Assembly (NCBI GenBank): GCA_022781715.1
Contig: JALETB010000077.1
Span: 1 to 50,089, forward strand
DNA from: Clostridiales bacterium
Lineage (GTDB): Bacteria > Bacillota > Clostridia > Christensenellales > Borkfalkiaceae
Length of the DNA stretch: 50,089 bases
Reading direction: 5' to 3'
Translations under genes and position numbers: made by a program
Part shown: positions 8,346 to 17,464 of the stretch, in pieces
How the letters are laid out: every line of letters starts with the position of its first letter
How positions within the stretch are numbered: position 1 is the first letter of the stretch
Notes under the pieces: generated by a model
Database searches by the model: none
Told to the model about the DNA's origin: nothing
The model's input: the letters and a program-made list of their open reading frames with translations, nothing else

Positions 8346-8410
8346 AATCATTATCGAGCGTTTTAAGGCAGCGCAACGCCCGATTTTCGATTTTTGTTTT
8401 GTTCTGTATA

Positions 8411-11104
8411 TTATTGCTGGTTTCTGCCGCAGCAGTTTTTGAACTTCAAACCGCTTCCGCAAGGGCACGGATCGTTTCTGCCGACGGTTTTGGCTCTGAC
8501 GACGGGTTCGCTCGAAGTCGCATGCTGACTTCCGCCGTTCTCGACGAGGTCTTTCTTTTCTTCCTTCTGCGGAACTTTTTTGATTTCCGATTTGAGAAGC
8601 AACGCCACAACCTCTTCCTGAATGCTCGCGGTCATTTCCTCGAACATTTCAAGACCTTCCTTTTTATACGCTATGACGGGATCTTCGTTCGCGTAACCTC
8701 TGAGCGAAATTCCGCGTTTCAATCTGTCCATGGCGTCGATGTGGTCTATCCACTTGTTGTCAACGACTTTAAGGAAGATAAACCTTTCGAATTCGTTATA
8801 ATCGATGCCCTCTTCTCTGTATTCTTCGATCTTCTTTTCGTAGCACTCGATAACTTTGTTTATAATCTGCGAAACGAGATATTCGTAATCCCAGTTTTCG
8901 AGCATTTCGCGGGTGACGTAAGCGGTATCCTTAGGCAACGCTTTGTCTTCGAGAGCCTTGTTGAGTTTTTCTTCGTCCCACGTCGAAGGCGACTGGTTTT
9001 TGTTCGCGTTCTGCGTGATTATCTGCGTTACGAAATCGGGAATAAGTTTCAGCACGTCCTGATGAACGTCCTCGCCCTTCAACACCTTCATTCTTTCGCC
9101 GTACATAACCGACCTTTGAATGTTCATAACGTCGTCGTACTGAATGATATGTTTTCTTATGCCGAAGTTTCTGCCCTCTATCATTCTCTGCGCGTTCTCT
9201 ATGGAACGGGAAAGCATTTTTGACTGAAGCGGCGTATCCTCTTCGACTTTGAACGTGTTATATATTGCTTTGAGTCTTTCTCCGCCGAAACGCTTTGCAA
9301 GGTCATCCTCGAGAGAGATGAAGAACAGCGAGCAACCGGGGTCGCCCTGACGACCGCTTCGGCCGCGCAACTGGTTATCGATACGTCTGGATTCGTGCCT
9401 TTCCGTACCGAGAATGAACAAGCCGCCGAGCGAAATAACTTCTTCTTTTTCCTTGTCGGTTTCCTTTTTGAAATCTTCGTAAAGGTCGTTATATTTTTGT
9501 CTGACGGCCTTTACTTCTTCGGAAACGTCCTGAACGTAAGAGGTGGCGAGTTCGATAAGGTCATCCGTAACGCCCTCTTTTACGAGAGCCTGCTTGGCAA
9601 GATATTCGGGGTTACCGCCGAGAAGAATATCCGTTCCACGGCCTGCCATGTTCGTGGCGATCGTAACCGCACCTTTCTTACCCGCCTGAGCGATGATCTC
9701 CGCTTCCTTTTTGTGGTTCTTCGCGTTAAGAATGTTGTGTTTGACTTTGTTTTTAAGAAGCCATCTCGAAATTTCTTCCGATTTTTCGACCGTTACCGTA
9801 CCGACGAGGACAGGTTGTCCTTTTTCGTGGCACTCGATTATGGTGTTGACGATAGCCTTGATCTTACCCTTTTCCGTGGAGTAAATAACGTCGGGCATGT
9901 CGATTCTCTGCACGGGTTTGTTCGTGGGGATTTCGAGAACGTCAAGTCCGTAAATAGTCCTGAATTCTTCCTCTTCCGTTTTCGCCGTACCCGTCATACC
10001 CGAAAGTTTGTGATACAGACGGAAATAGTTCTGGAAAGTTATCGTCGCGTAAGTTTTGTTTTCGTTTCTGATCGTAACGTTTTCTTTTGCTTCGATAGCC
10101 TGATGCAGACCTTCGGAATATCTTCTGCCTATCATCAGACGACCCGTGAATTCGTCGACGATGATGATTTCGCCGTCCGAAACGAGGTAGTCGGAATCTC
10201 TTTTGAAAATGAAGTGCGCCTTCAACGCCTGCTGAATATGGTGGTTAAGGTCGCCGTTTTCGATATCGGCAAGGTTTTCGACGCCGAAGAAACTCTCGGC
10301 TTTTCTCGCGCCCTGCTCGGTTATCTGAACCGATTTGTCTTCGAGGTCGACGACGTAATCTTCGTCCGCTTTGAGCGTTTTGACGAAACGGTTACATTCG
10401 ACGTAAAGGTCGGACGATTTTTCACCCCTGCCGGAAATGATAAGGGGGGTTCTCGCTTCGTCGATAAGGATCGAATCCACTTCGTCGACGATGGCGAAAT
10501 TGAGTTCTCTCTGAACCATGTCCGCGAGCCTTACTTTGAGGTTATCTCTCAGATAGTCGAAGCCGAACTCGTTGTTTGTCCCGTAAGTAATATCGCAGTT
10601 ATAAGCGGCGCGCTTCTGGTCGTCCGTCATATCGTGAACGTTAACGCCGACGGTCAGTCCCAGGAATCTGTAAACCTTACCCATCCACTCCGCGTCACGT
10701 TTTGCGAGGTAATCGTTGACCGTAACGATATGCACGCCTTTTTCGCTGAGCGCGTTAAGGTAAGCGGGGAGCGTTGCCATAAGGGTTTTTCCTTCACCTG
10801 TTTTCAACTCCGCAACCCTGCCCTGATGCACGCAGATGCCGCCCATCAACTGAACTTTGTAATGGCGCATATGCAAAACTCTATACGCCGCTTCTCTCAC
10901 GACAGCGAATGCGTCGTACATAATCTGGTCGAGTGTTTCGCCGTTTTTAAGACGACCTTTTAAAACGTCGGTCTGATTTTTCAACTCGGCGTCCGTCATC
11001 CCCTCGTATTTCGGCGCAAGCGCAAGAATTTTATCCGCCTGCGAGTCGATTTTCTTCAAACTCCTTCTGGAGTCGGTGTTAAGAATGTAACTGATAAGTC
11101 CCAT
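8411..11104 (-). CDS. secA: Protein translocase subunit SecA
   Basis: The 897-residue ATPase drives export of unfolded preproteins through SecYEG. Walker A is present as 'AELKTGEGKTLMA' near residue 100, followed by 'DEVDSILIDEARTPLIISG' near 210. The second nucleotide-binding domain carries 'NMAGRGTDILLGG' and 'GRSGRQGDPG'. The protein ends with the zinc-binding SEC-C motif 'NDPCPCGSGLKFKNCCGR', which binds SecB or the ribosome in other bacteria. Length and domain order are those of the housekeeping SecA. The gene is monocistronic, with a leader of about 75 nt that contains a strong GC hairpin (AGCGGCG/CGCCGCT). Confidence 0.97.
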   Translation of the reverse strand: MGLISYILNTDSRRSLKKIDSQADKILALAPKYEGMTDAELKNQTDVLKGRLKNGETLDQIMYDAFAVVREAAYRVLHMRHYKVQLMGGICVHQGRVAELKTGEGKTLMATLPAYLNALSEKGVHIVTVNDYLAKRDAEWMGKVYRFLGLTVGVNVHDMTDDQKRAAYNCDITYGTNNEFGFDYLRDNLKVRLADMVQRELNFAIVDEVDSILIDEARTPLIISGRGEKSSDLYVECNRFVKTLKADEDYVVDLEDKSVQITEQGARKAESFFGVENLADIENGDLNHHIQQALKAHFIFKRDSDYLVSDGEIIIVDEFTGRLMIGRRYSEGLHQAIEAKENVTIRNENKTYATITFQNYFRLYHKLSGMTGTAKTEEEEFRTIYGLDVLEIPTNKPVQRIDMPDVIYSTEKGKIKAIVNTIIECHEKGQPVLVGTVTVEKSEEISRWLLKNKVKHNILNAKNHKKEAEIIAQAGKKGAVTIATNMAGRGTDILLGGNPEYLAKQALVKEGVTDDLIELATSYVQDVSEEVKAVRQKYNDLYEDFKKETDKEKEEVISLGGLFILGTERHESRRIDNQLRGRSGRQGDPGCSLFFISLEDDLAKRFGGERLKAIYNTFKVEEDTPLQSKMLSRSIENAQRMIEGRNFGIRKHIIQYDDVMNIQRSVMYGERMKVLKGEDVHQDVLKLIPDFVTQIITQNANKNQSPSTWDEEKLNKALEDKALPKDTAYVTREMLENWDYEYLVSQIINKVIECYEKKIEEYREEGIDYNEFERFIFLKVVDNKWIDHIDAMDRLKRGISLRGYANEDPVIAYKKEGLEMFEEMTASIQEEVVALLLKSEIKKVPQKEEKKDLVENGGSQHATSSEPVVRAKTVGRNDPCPCGSGLKFKNCCGRNQQ

Positions 11105-11187
11105 ATATCCTTATTTTTTTCTCCTGATTTTCCGCTCCCGTTATAAGCGGCGGCGCGCGCCGCTCACGGTCGATTAATATCCTAAGT

Positions 11188-11216
11188 ATTTTACTATATT
11201 TGAATTAAATTTACAA
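11188..11216 (-). promoter_or_regulatory. Promoter of secA
   Basis: TTGTAA (11211-11216) and TAAAAT (11188-11193) on the minus strand are 17 bp apart. The leader then forms a GC-rich hairpin near 11145-11165. I see no SecM-like reading frame. Confidence 0.7.
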
Positions 11217-11356
11217 TATATTTGAAAGGGATTTCGTCAAAAATCCTCTATTTTTCATGTTTTTACCACATTTTTATTTGCGTTTTATTCGTCGGTTTTC
11301 ACGGCATACAAACGCTTTTAAACGTATACTTTAACAGAAGTGCGGCTATAAGTCGA

Positions 11357-12187
11357 TTAAACCACAGTTTTCGCTTCAATCGCATCGTTTTTATCATCCG
11401 ATTGAAAGTTATCCTCAAAACCTTGTTTTTGCGGCGATTCTTTATCGTCGCCGTCTTGCAAGGAGTCGGTTTTCTTTTCGACCGAGGCGTAAGTCAACAC
11501 GAACACCTCCGATGCGCCCGCATTTTTCAACGCCGCGGCAAGAACGTCCGCCGTCGTGCCGGTTGTGGAAACGTCGTCGATGATGACGATTCTCTTATCC
11601 CTGACGAGCGATTTGTTTTGAACGCCGAAACTCCCGTCGAGATTTTTGCGTCTTTCCTTGTAGGTTTTGCCTACCTGAGATTCCGTTTCTTTCTTCTTAA
11701 CGGTCACATCGAGAAAGGGCGCGCCGGAAAGTTCCGCCACCTTTTCCGCGATGAGTTTGCTTTGGTTGTAACCTCTCGACTTCTCCCGCTTTTCGTTCAT
11801 CGGCACGCAGACGATTCCGTCGGCATGAGTCACGGACGAAACGAAAAGTTTATAAATTTCCTTCGCGAACTCCTCGGCGAGATATTTTTCGCCGCCGTAT
11901 TTCAGTTTCTGAACGAGTATCGCTGTGACTTCGCCATAAAGATAAACGCTTCTCGCCTTATCAAAAGACGTGAGTTTGTTTCTGCAACGGTCACAGTAAG
12001 CCTCCGGCAGAAGCGTTTTAACTCCGCAGTGTTCGCAGATATATCCGTCGTTTTTCTCCGTCTTTTCGAGGCACTTTTCGCATAAGATTCCTCCCGTGAA
12101 ACTCTCCCGCCCGCAACACGAGCAGGTCAGATTTCTCGGCAGAAAAATGTTTTTCAGAATTTCTTTCAGTTTGTTCATTTTCATCAA
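11357..12187 (-). CDS. comFC: ComFC-type phosphoribosyltransferase-like protein
   Basis: The 276-residue protein has an N-terminal zinc-finger region with paired cysteines (CSCCG, CEKC, CEHCG, CDRCR, about residues 20-70). A type I phosphoribosyltransferase domain follows, with the PRPP-binding motif 'RIVIIDDVSTTGTT' near residue 200. ComFC/GntX proteins are needed for uptake of transforming DNA in competent bacteria and work with the ComFA helicase. ComFA is not present here. The C-terminal 40 residues, after 'VFVLTYASV', are a polar extension rich in Asp, Lys and Gln. The stop codon is part of one exact copy of the 14-bp repeated word (11346-11359). Confidence 0.88.
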   Translation of the reverse strand: MMKMNKLKEILKNIFLPRNLTCSCCGRESFTGGILCEKCLEKTEKNDGYICEHCGVKTLLPEAYCDRCRNKLTSFDKARSVYLYGEVTAILVQKLKYGGEKYLAEEFAKEIYKLFVSSVTHADGIVCVPMNEKREKSRGYNQSKLIAEKVAELSGAPFLDVTVKKKETESQVGKTYKERRKNLDGSFGVQNKSLVRDKRIVIIDDVSTTGTTADVLAAALKNAGASEVFVLTYASVEKKTDSLQDGDDKESPQKQGFEDNFQSDDKNDAIEAKTVV

Positions 12188-12189
12188 TC

Positions 12190-12220
12190 AAAAAGCCTTC
12201 CCCGCAGGAAAGGCTTTAAA
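12190..12220 (-). terminator. Terminator of galE
   Basis: On the minus strand, AAAGCCTTTCC pairs with GGAAGGCTTT and is followed by TTTTTG. It lies in the 41-bp gap between galE and comFC. Confidence 0.8.
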
Positions 12221-12228
12221 GCAATAAA

Positions 12229-13245
12229 TCAATCGGGATATCCGTCGGGGTTCTTCATCTGCCAGTTCAAAGCGTCTCTGCTCATATCGTCGAGCGTCTT
12301 TTCGGCTTTGAAACCGATGAGTTTATACGCAAGCGACGGATCGGCGTAACATTCGGGAATATCGCCCGGTCTTCTCGGATCGATAACGTAAGGGATATCT
12401 CTGCCGAGAGCCTTGGAAAACGCTTTTATCATCTCGAGAACGCTGTAGCCCTTGCCTGTGCCGAGGTTAACGATGAAAAGCCCGGGGTTTTTAAAGAGTT
12501 TATCGACGGCAAGCACGTGACCTTTGGCAAGGTCCACAACGTGAATGTAATCTCTCACGCCGGTGCCGTCCCTCGTCGGATAATCATTGCCGAAAACGTG
12601 GACTTCTTTGAGTTTGCCCACGGCAACCTTAGTAATATAGGGGCAAAGGTTGTTCGGGATTCCGTTCGGATCTTCGCCGATAAGCCCCGACGAGTGCGCG
12701 CCGATAGGATTGAAATAGCGAAGAATCGCTATGTTGAATTCGGGATCGGCTTTCGCCACGTCCTTTAAAATATACTCGATGAAAAGTTTGGTCGAACCGT
12801 AAGGATTGGTCGTCGAAAGAGGGAAATCTTCGGTTATTGGAACGGTATGCGGGTTTCCGTAAACCGTCGCAGACGACGAAAATACGAGATTTTTGCAGTT
12901 AAATTCTCTCATAACGTCGATAAGCGCAAGCATTCCGCCTATATTGTTTTCGTAATATTCCACGGGTTTATGGACCGATTCGCCCACGGCTTTATACCCG
13001 GCGAAATTTATGACGGCGGAAATGTCGTTTTCCTTGAAAATTTTGCGCATAGCGTCCTTGTCGCAGACGTCCGCCTTGTAAAACTTCACGCTTCTGCCGA
13101 CGATTTTTTCGACCCTTCTCACCGCTTCTTCCTTACTGTTGTAAAGGTTATCCGCGATGACGACGTCGTAACCGTTTTCAATGAGTTCTATAGTGGTGTG
13201 GGAACCTATATATCCCGCGCCGCCGGCAACCAGAATAGTTTTCAT
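12229..13245 (-). CDS. galE: UDP-glucose 4-epimerase
   Basis: The 338-residue extended short-chain dehydrogenase has the NAD-binding 'GGAGYIGSHT' at residues 7-16. The catalytic Ser-Tyr-Lys set is given by 'FSSSATVYG' and 'YGSTKLF'. 'NLGTGKGYSVLEMI' and 'PRRPGDIPECYAD' are typical of GalE. It interconverts UDP-glucose and UDP-galactose (Leloir pathway and surface polysaccharide precursors). No galK or galT is nearby, which favours a role in envelope sugar supply, but this is inference. An exact copy of the 14-bp repeated word (13293-13306) lies in the leader. Confidence 0.95.
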   Translation of the reverse strand: MKTILVAGGAGYIGSHTTIELIENGYDVVIADNLYNSKEEAVRRVEKIVGRSVKFYKADVCDKDAMRKIFKENDISAVINFAGYKAVGESVHKPVEYYENNIGGMLALIDVMREFNCKNLVFSSSATVYGNPHTVPITEDFPLSTTNPYGSTKLFIEYILKDVAKADPEFNIAILRYFNPIGAHSSGLIGEDPNGIPNNLCPYITKVAVGKLKEVHVFGNDYPTRDGTGVRDYIHVVDLAKGHVLAVDKLFKNPGLFIVNLGTGKGYSVLEMIKAFSKALGRDIPYVIDPRRPGDIPECYADPSLAYKLIGFKAEKTLDDMSRDALNWQMKNPDGYPD

Positions 13246-13366
13246 TTTATATTCTCCTTTTCTCTTTTCAGTCGACAGTCGTTTTGTAGCGATAATCGAC
13301 TTATAGAGGCATTTTTAAAGATTATTGTACCCTGACAAAGGCAACCGGAGCCACTGTCGGACGGTG

Positions 13367-14947
13367 TTATTTAATAACTCTTTCTTCGAGATAAGTGTCG
13401 TAATTAACCGGTCTGTCATAAACTTTTCCGCCGTCGATTTCGATGATACGATTGCAGACGGTGTTCATAAGTTCGCGGTCCTGACTGGTCATAAGAAGGC
13501 AACCCTTGAAGTTTTCGAGTCCGTCGTTCAACGAAGTTATCGATTCGAGGTCGAGGTGATTGGTGGGTTCGTCGAGAATCATAAAGTTTCCGCCCTCGAG
13601 CATCATCTTCGCAAGCATACATCTGACCCTTTCGCCGCCGGAAATGACCGACGCTTTCTTCTGCGATTCCTCGCCCGAGAAAAGCATTCTGCCGAGCCAG
13701 CCTCTGACGAATTCCTCATAGTGGTCGTAAGAGAATCTCGAAAGCCAGTCGACAAGATTGAGATCGCACCCGACGAAATAACTGTCGTTGTTCTGCGGCA
13801 GATAGGTGGGGATAATCGTTTTGCCCCACTTAAAATACCCGCTCGTGGCAGTTTCGTTGCCCGTTAAAATATCGTAAAGCATCGTTATCGCCTTGCTGTT
13901 TTTGCCAACGATACCGATTTTTTCGTCGCGGTTGACCGTGAACGAAAGGTTCTCGAAATACCCTTCCTTGGTAAGATTTTCGACGAAAAGAATGTCGTTT
14001 CCGATTTCTCTGTCGTATTTGAAATTGATATAAGGATATTTTCTCGAAGAAACTTTTATATCGTTTATCGTAAGATTTTCGAGTTCTTTCTTTCTCGCTG
14101 TGGCTTGTTTGGACTTGGAAGCGTTCGCCGAGAACCTCGCGATAAATTCTTTCAGTTCTTTGGCACGCTGCTCCGCCTTTTTGTTCTGCTCCCTCTGCTG
14201 CCTTGCGATGAGTTGGCTCGTCTTGTACCAGAAATCATAGTTTCCGAAATAGACGTTAATCTTTCCGAAATCCACGTCGCAGATATAAGTGCAGACCTTG
14301 TTAAGGAAATATCTGTTGTGCGATACTATAATAATAGTATTCTCGAAATCGATGAGAAAGTTCTCGAGCCATTCCGTGGTTTTGATGTCGAGGTTGTTGG
14401 TGGGCTCGTCGAGAATAAGCACGTCCGGGTTGCCGAACAACGCCTGCGCGAGAAGAATTTTGACTTTCTCCTTGCCGTCGAGTTCGCCCATAGGCGAATA
14501 AAAATGTTCGGCGGGAATTTCAAGCGCGTTCAGAAGTTTTTCCGCGTCGCTTTCCGCGTCCCATCCGCCGAGTTCGGCGAATTCCGTTTCCAGTTCGCCA
14601 GCCTTTATTCCGTCCTCGTCAGTGAAGTCCGCTTTGGCGTATAACGCATCCTTTTCGTCCATGACTTCAACGAGCCTTTTATGCCCGAGCATAACCGTTC
14701 TTAAAACGGTTTCGTCGTTATAAGCGTTCTGATCCTGTTTCAGAACGGACATACGCTCGTTTTTATCGAGTATTACTTCTCCTTTCTGCGTGTCGAGTTC
14801 GCCCGAGAGAATTTTCAAAAAAGTGGATTTGCCCGCGCCGTTCGCGCCGATAATTCCGTAACAGTTTCCTTTGGTGAACTTTATGTTCACGTCCTCAAAT
14901 AACTTCCTGCTGCCGAATTGCAGACTTACTCCGCTTACCTGTAACAT
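13367..14947 (-). CDS. ykpA: ABC-F family ATPase, YkpA/YbiT type
   Basis: The 526-residue protein has two ATP-binding domains joined by a linker with 'FSANASKSKQATARKK', as in Bacillus YkpA. Domain 1 has a standard Walker A (GANGAGKS) and 'LILDEPTNNLD', with 'SHNRYF' where 'SHDRxF' is usual. Domain 2 has an intact signature (SGGERVRCMLAKMM) and Walker B (LDEPTNHLDLES). Its Walker A is degenerate ('GKNSKAITML', with no GKT/S) and its switch His is replaced ('TSQDREL'). In YkpA from memory the second Walker A and switch region are also non-standard, so this is likely a family trait. ABC-F proteins of this type act on ribosomes at the E site. A role in drug resistance is not indicated. Confidence 0.9.
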   Translation of the reverse strand: MLQVSGVSLQFGSRKLFEDVNIKFTKGNCYGIIGANGAGKSTFLKILSGELDTQKGEVILDKNERMSVLKQDQNAYNDETVLRTVMLGHKRLVEVMDEKDALYAKADFTDEDGIKAGELETEFAELGGWDAESDAEKLLNALEIPAEHFYSPMGELDGKEKVKILLAQALFGNPDVLILDEPTNNLDIKTTEWLENFLIDFENTIIIVSHNRYFLNKVCTYICDVDFGKINVYFGNYDFWYKTSQLIARQQREQNKKAEQRAKELKEFIARFSANASKSKQATARKKELENLTINDIKVSSRKYPYINFKYDREIGNDILFVENLTKEGYFENLSFTVNRDEKIGIVGKNSKAITMLYDILTGNETATSGYFKWGKTIIPTYLPQNNDSYFVGCDLNLVDWLSRFSYDHYEEFVRGWLGRMLFSGEESQKKASVISGGERVRCMLAKMMLEGGNFMILDEPTNHLDLESITSLNDGLENFKGCLLMTSQDRELMNTVCNRIIEIDGGKVYDRPVNYDTYLEERVIK

Positions 14948-15018
14948 TTATCTCCTTTAACCTTTATATTATTGCTTTGCCGCAGGCGTTTAATATCATT
15001 CCCGGCGTTTTATATAGT

Positions 15019-15048
15019 TACGGGGTTGCCGTTAAGACAACCCCGCGA
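15019..15048. other. Hairpin after the lipoprotein gene
   Basis: CGGGGTTG pairs with CAACCCCG in the gap between the lipoprotein gene and ykpA. No T-run follows on either strand, so it may protect or process the mRNA and probably does not end transcription. Confidence 0.4.
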
Positions 15049-15060
15049 TGGTACGTTGAA

Positions 15061-16641
15061 TCATTTCGCCGTGGAACTTTCGGTTTCGGCGTCCGTTTCG
15101 GACATAACGCCGAGACGCGTTCCGATTTTCACCTTATCTTCGTCTTTCTTCTTGTTGTAAGAATAATAATCGCTTTCGGCAAAATCGTCGCCCTTTTCTT
15201 CTTTAACCGCTTTAACTCCGTTTGCGATTTCTGCCATATCGATCGCGTAAACGTAAGACTTATAGGCGGAATCGGAATATACGCAAAGGAAGAAATATTT
15301 ACCGTTCGCGTTTACGACTTCGGGAGTGTACCAGGAAGTGTTGAGCGCAAGGGTGTTTATTCTCAAAGCCTCAGCCTTCTCGCCTTTTAAAAGCGCGGTG
15401 AGGTTGACTTTGTAATAGTTGCCGTCGGAATTCGTGTAATAAAGGAAATCGACGTCGCCTTCGTGCGAGATGAATTTAAGCGTAGCGGTTTTAAGCGCTT
15501 CTTCATCGGAAACGGCGATAACGCCGAAGTCGGATCCGGAAGTTTTGTCTGCCGCCTTCTTATAGTCGAACTTGACGAGACCGAGCGAAGAATCGACGTA
15601 AATCGTTACGAGTTTTTCGCCTTCGTTATAGAACAGAACGCTGTCCGCAAAAGCGGCGGTCGTCTTAGTCGTTGCAAACGTAAGTTCTTCAACCTTTTCA
15701 TCCGCGTCGGCAAGAGCCTTGTATATAACCGAACCAACGGCAGTGTTAAGGGTCGTTGCGCTGTAATAAAGTTTGCCGTCCTTATGTCTTAAAAGATCGA
15801 ACGTAAGACCGATGAGTTCGTCTTTGACGGTTTCGTCGTTAACGGTGCCGACGCCGGTGACAACCATTTTCTCGGTTGCCTTTCCGCCTTCAAGAGATAC
15901 TTTATAAATATCGTAATAACTTTCCGCGGTGGCGTTTTCGTCGTCCTGCCAACGCTTGACGTCGATGGGATTGTAAGTGTAATAAATGCAGGGAGCGGCG
16001 TTATCTTCGTCGAACATAACTTCCTTAACCGAGCCTCTTTTCGCCTCTTCCTTTTTGTCGGCGTAAGTGGTGCTTTCGGTGTTGAAAACTTCCTTGCCGG
16101 CTATCGCGTCGTAAACGTAAAGGTTCGTGCTGTAAACCGCGAGGTATACGCTGTCGCCCGAAGCGATGAATCTGAACGTTGCGTCGTGCGAGAAATCTTT
16201 ATCCGCAATCTTCGAAGAGGTTTCGGATGCGTCGAGTTTCGTTCTGAAGAAAAGAAGTTGATCGTTTTTGGTTTCGCCCTTCTTGTTGTTCTCGGTGGAA
16301 GGAACGGCGTAATAAACGTATTCCCCGCTGATGTAGAAGCCGGCGGTTTTATCGTCGGAAACGATAAGTTTGGAAACAACCGTTTCGTAAGCGGCGTCAT
16401 CGGCTGCAAATTTGTCTTTTCTGACTCTCATAAGAGCGCCTTTCGTAACTTTCCCCGTCTTATAAGTCGTGGTGTAACTCTCGACGCCGTTGATAAAATA
16501 TACGTAATCGTTTGTGGAAGCAACGAAACCGCCTTTCATATCGGTTCCCTTGTCTCCGTTTGCGAGTGTATTGCCCGAACAAGCGGTAAAGCCTAAAGCC
16601 ATACATAAAATCGCTATCAAGCAAATAATTTTTTTGCCCAT
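15061..16641 (-). CDS. Exported lipoprotein with propeller-like repeats
   Basis: The 526-residue product begins with a lipoprotein signal peptide: a basic start, a hydrophobic core and the lipobox 'LGFTAC' with Cys at about 21. The mature part repeats short beta motifs such as 'DYVYFINGV', 'EYVYYAVPS', 'DSVYLAVYS', 'CIYYTYNP', 'KLYYSATT' and 'VDFLYYTNS'. Their spacing suggests a beta-propeller like DUF5050-type proteins. It has no recognisable catalytic motif. It would be tethered to the outer face of the cell membrane, but its partner or ligand is unknown. Its mRNA has a leader of about 135 nt with two clear hairpins. Confidence 0.75.
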   Translation of the reverse strand: MGKKIICLIAILCMALGFTACSGNTLANGDKGTDMKGGFVASTNDYVYFINGVESYTTTYKTGKVTKGALMRVRKDKFAADDAAYETVVSKLIVSDDKTAGFYISGEYVYYAVPSTENNKKGETKNDQLLFFRTKLDASETSSKIADKDFSHDATFRFIASGDSVYLAVYSTNLYVYDAIAGKEVFNTESTTYADKKEEAKRGSVKEVMFDEDNAAPCIYYTYNPIDVKRWQDDENATAESYYDIYKVSLEGGKATEKMVVTGVGTVNDETVKDELIGLTFDLLRHKDGKLYYSATTLNTAVGSVIYKALADADEKVEELTFATTKTTAAFADSVLFYNEGEKLVTIYVDSSLGLVKFDYKKAADKTSGSDFGVIAVSDEEALKTATLKFISHEGDVDFLYYTNSDGNYYKVNLTALLKGEKAEALRINTLALNTSWYTPEVVNANGKYFFLCVYSDSAYKSYVYAIDMAEIANGVKAVKEEKGDDFAESDYYSYNKKKDEDKVKIGTRLGVMSETDAETESSTAK

Positions 16642-16777
16642 AAATTTTCTCCTTTGCCGTTAAGGCTCATCGCCGTTCCGACCTTTACGGAACGAAGCCT
16701 CCGACATATCTTTGTTTTGTGAAGCATAAGATATCGTGAGCGACCGGGCGGCCGCCACTGTCTACGCTCGTATACGC
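16642..16777 (-). promoter_or_regulatory. Structured 5' leader of the lipoprotein gene
   Basis: The leader runs about 135 nt from the predicted start site to the ATG. GTTCCG/CGGAAC (16674-16692) forms a hairpin enclosed by AGGCT/AGCCT (16663-16700). A second stem, ATATCTT/AAGATAT, lies near 16705-16735. I could not match it to a known riboswitch class. AAGGAGAA precedes the start codon. Confidence 0.5.
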
Positions 16778-16783
16778 TTTCTA

Positions 16784-16812
16784 ATTATATACTATTTTTG
16801 TCAAATAATCAA
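16784..16812 (-). promoter_or_regulatory. Promoter of the lipoprotein gene
   Basis: TTGATT (16807-16812), 17 bp, then TATAAT (16784-16789) on the minus strand. Confidence 0.75.
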
Positions 16813-16861
16813 TTATTTATCGGACATTTTTTTATAGAAAATTAAAAAAAGGAGTGAGAAA

Positions 16862-17143
16862 ATGGAAAAAATAGGTCTTTTCGATCTTATCGACAAAATC
16901 ACGACGCCGTCCTCGGGCGGAAAAACGTTCGACAATCCCCCGAAATCTCAGCCGTCCCGCCCGCAAAACCGCGAGAAAGAAAACGAGACCTTACGCGACC
17001 CCGATTTCGGCGCGCAGCCGCAATACATGATGAATGCGAAGATGCAGGCATTCATACAGCGGCACGAAAATCTCAAAGCGGACGTTCCCGCAGCACGAAA
17101 AAAGAAGAGAACAATGAAAAAAACGGAAGAAAAGCGCGTTTAA
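16862..17143 (+). CDS. Small hypothetical charged protein
   Basis: This 93-residue protein begins after AAAAAAGGAGTG, a good ribosome binding site seven bases before the ATG. The N-terminus (MEKIGLFDLIDKI) looks like a short amphipathic helix. The middle is polar and Pro-rich. The segment 'PQYMMNAKMQAFIQRHENLK' near residues 53-72 is helical and looks like the conserved part. The tail is a run of Lys and Arg. No function is recognised. It is divergent from the lipoprotein gene and stands alone. The clear ribosome binding site and the compact conserved-looking helix support it as a real gene. Confidence 0.6.
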   Translation: MEKIGLFDLIDKITTPSSGGKTFDNPPKSQPSRPQNREKENETLRDPDFGAQPQYMMNAKMQAFIQRHENLKADVPAARKKKRTMKKTEEKRV

Positions 17144-17190
17144 AGCGTTCTCTTCCGGCGTAAATCATTAATTTTCAGGTCGTATAGGGA

Positions 17191-17290
17191 TTTCAATTTT
17201 GTTTTACGGCATAAAACAAGCCTGTTTCAATTTTGTTTTACGGCATAAAACAAGCCCGTTTCAATTTTGTTTCACGGCATAAAACAAGCC
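17191..17290. repeat. Three tandem 34-bp repeats from a gene's 3' end
   Basis: A 34-bp unit begins at 17191, 17225 and 17259. Each has the internal palindrome TTGTTTTA-CGGCA-TAAAACAA. The third copy (17259-17290) is the end of the ferredoxin-thioredoxin-reductase-like gene, including its stop codon. The other two lie past the stop and are near-identical, so they are duplications of coding DNA. Confidence 0.9.
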
Positions 17291-17464
17291 GCAATGGCAA
17301 TACCCTTCGAACGAAGGGTCTTTTAACTGCGCGCGGAATTCCTCGCACATGCATTTATATTCGGGGCGTTTCCCCACGCGGCAGGGGCAATAACCGCCCT
17401 TTGCTACAAGCCCGTCCGCGACCGTTTTAACCACTTCTTTGTTCTCGTTAAGCCTTATTCTCAC
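17261..17464 (-). CDS. Ferredoxin-thioredoxin reductase catalytic-subunit-like protein
   Basis: The 67-residue protein has the cysteine pattern of the FTR catalytic (beta) chain: 'GYCPCR', 'YKCMCEEFR' and 'GYCHCGLF'. In the family these hold a 4Fe-4S cluster next to a redox-active disulphide that reduces thioredoxin with electrons from ferredoxin. I chose GTG at 17464, nine bases after AAGGAG and overlapping the stop of the HAD gene (GTGA). A TTG two codons upstream would be too close to that site. It is shorter than plant FTR beta, as is usual for bacterial stand-alone versions. A ferredoxin or thioredoxin partner is not encoded nearby. Its 3' end has been triplicated in tandem. Confidence 0.82.
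   Translation of the reverse strand: MRIRLNENKEVVKTVADGLVAKGGYCPCRVGKRPEYKCMCEEFRAQLKDPSFEGYCHCGLFYAVKQN

Noticed and set aside
9395..10963. Long plus-strand open frame opposite secA
   Set aside because: It is the mirror of a conserved secA gene, has no ribosome binding site and has an unlikely Phe/Arg-rich composition. The same holds for the long plus-strand frames opposite uvrC, cca and glpK.
13367..14947. Loss of Walker A in the second domain of the ABC-F protein as a sign of decay
   Set aside because: The YkpA family, as I remember it, also has non-standard residues there, and the rest of the domain is well kept.
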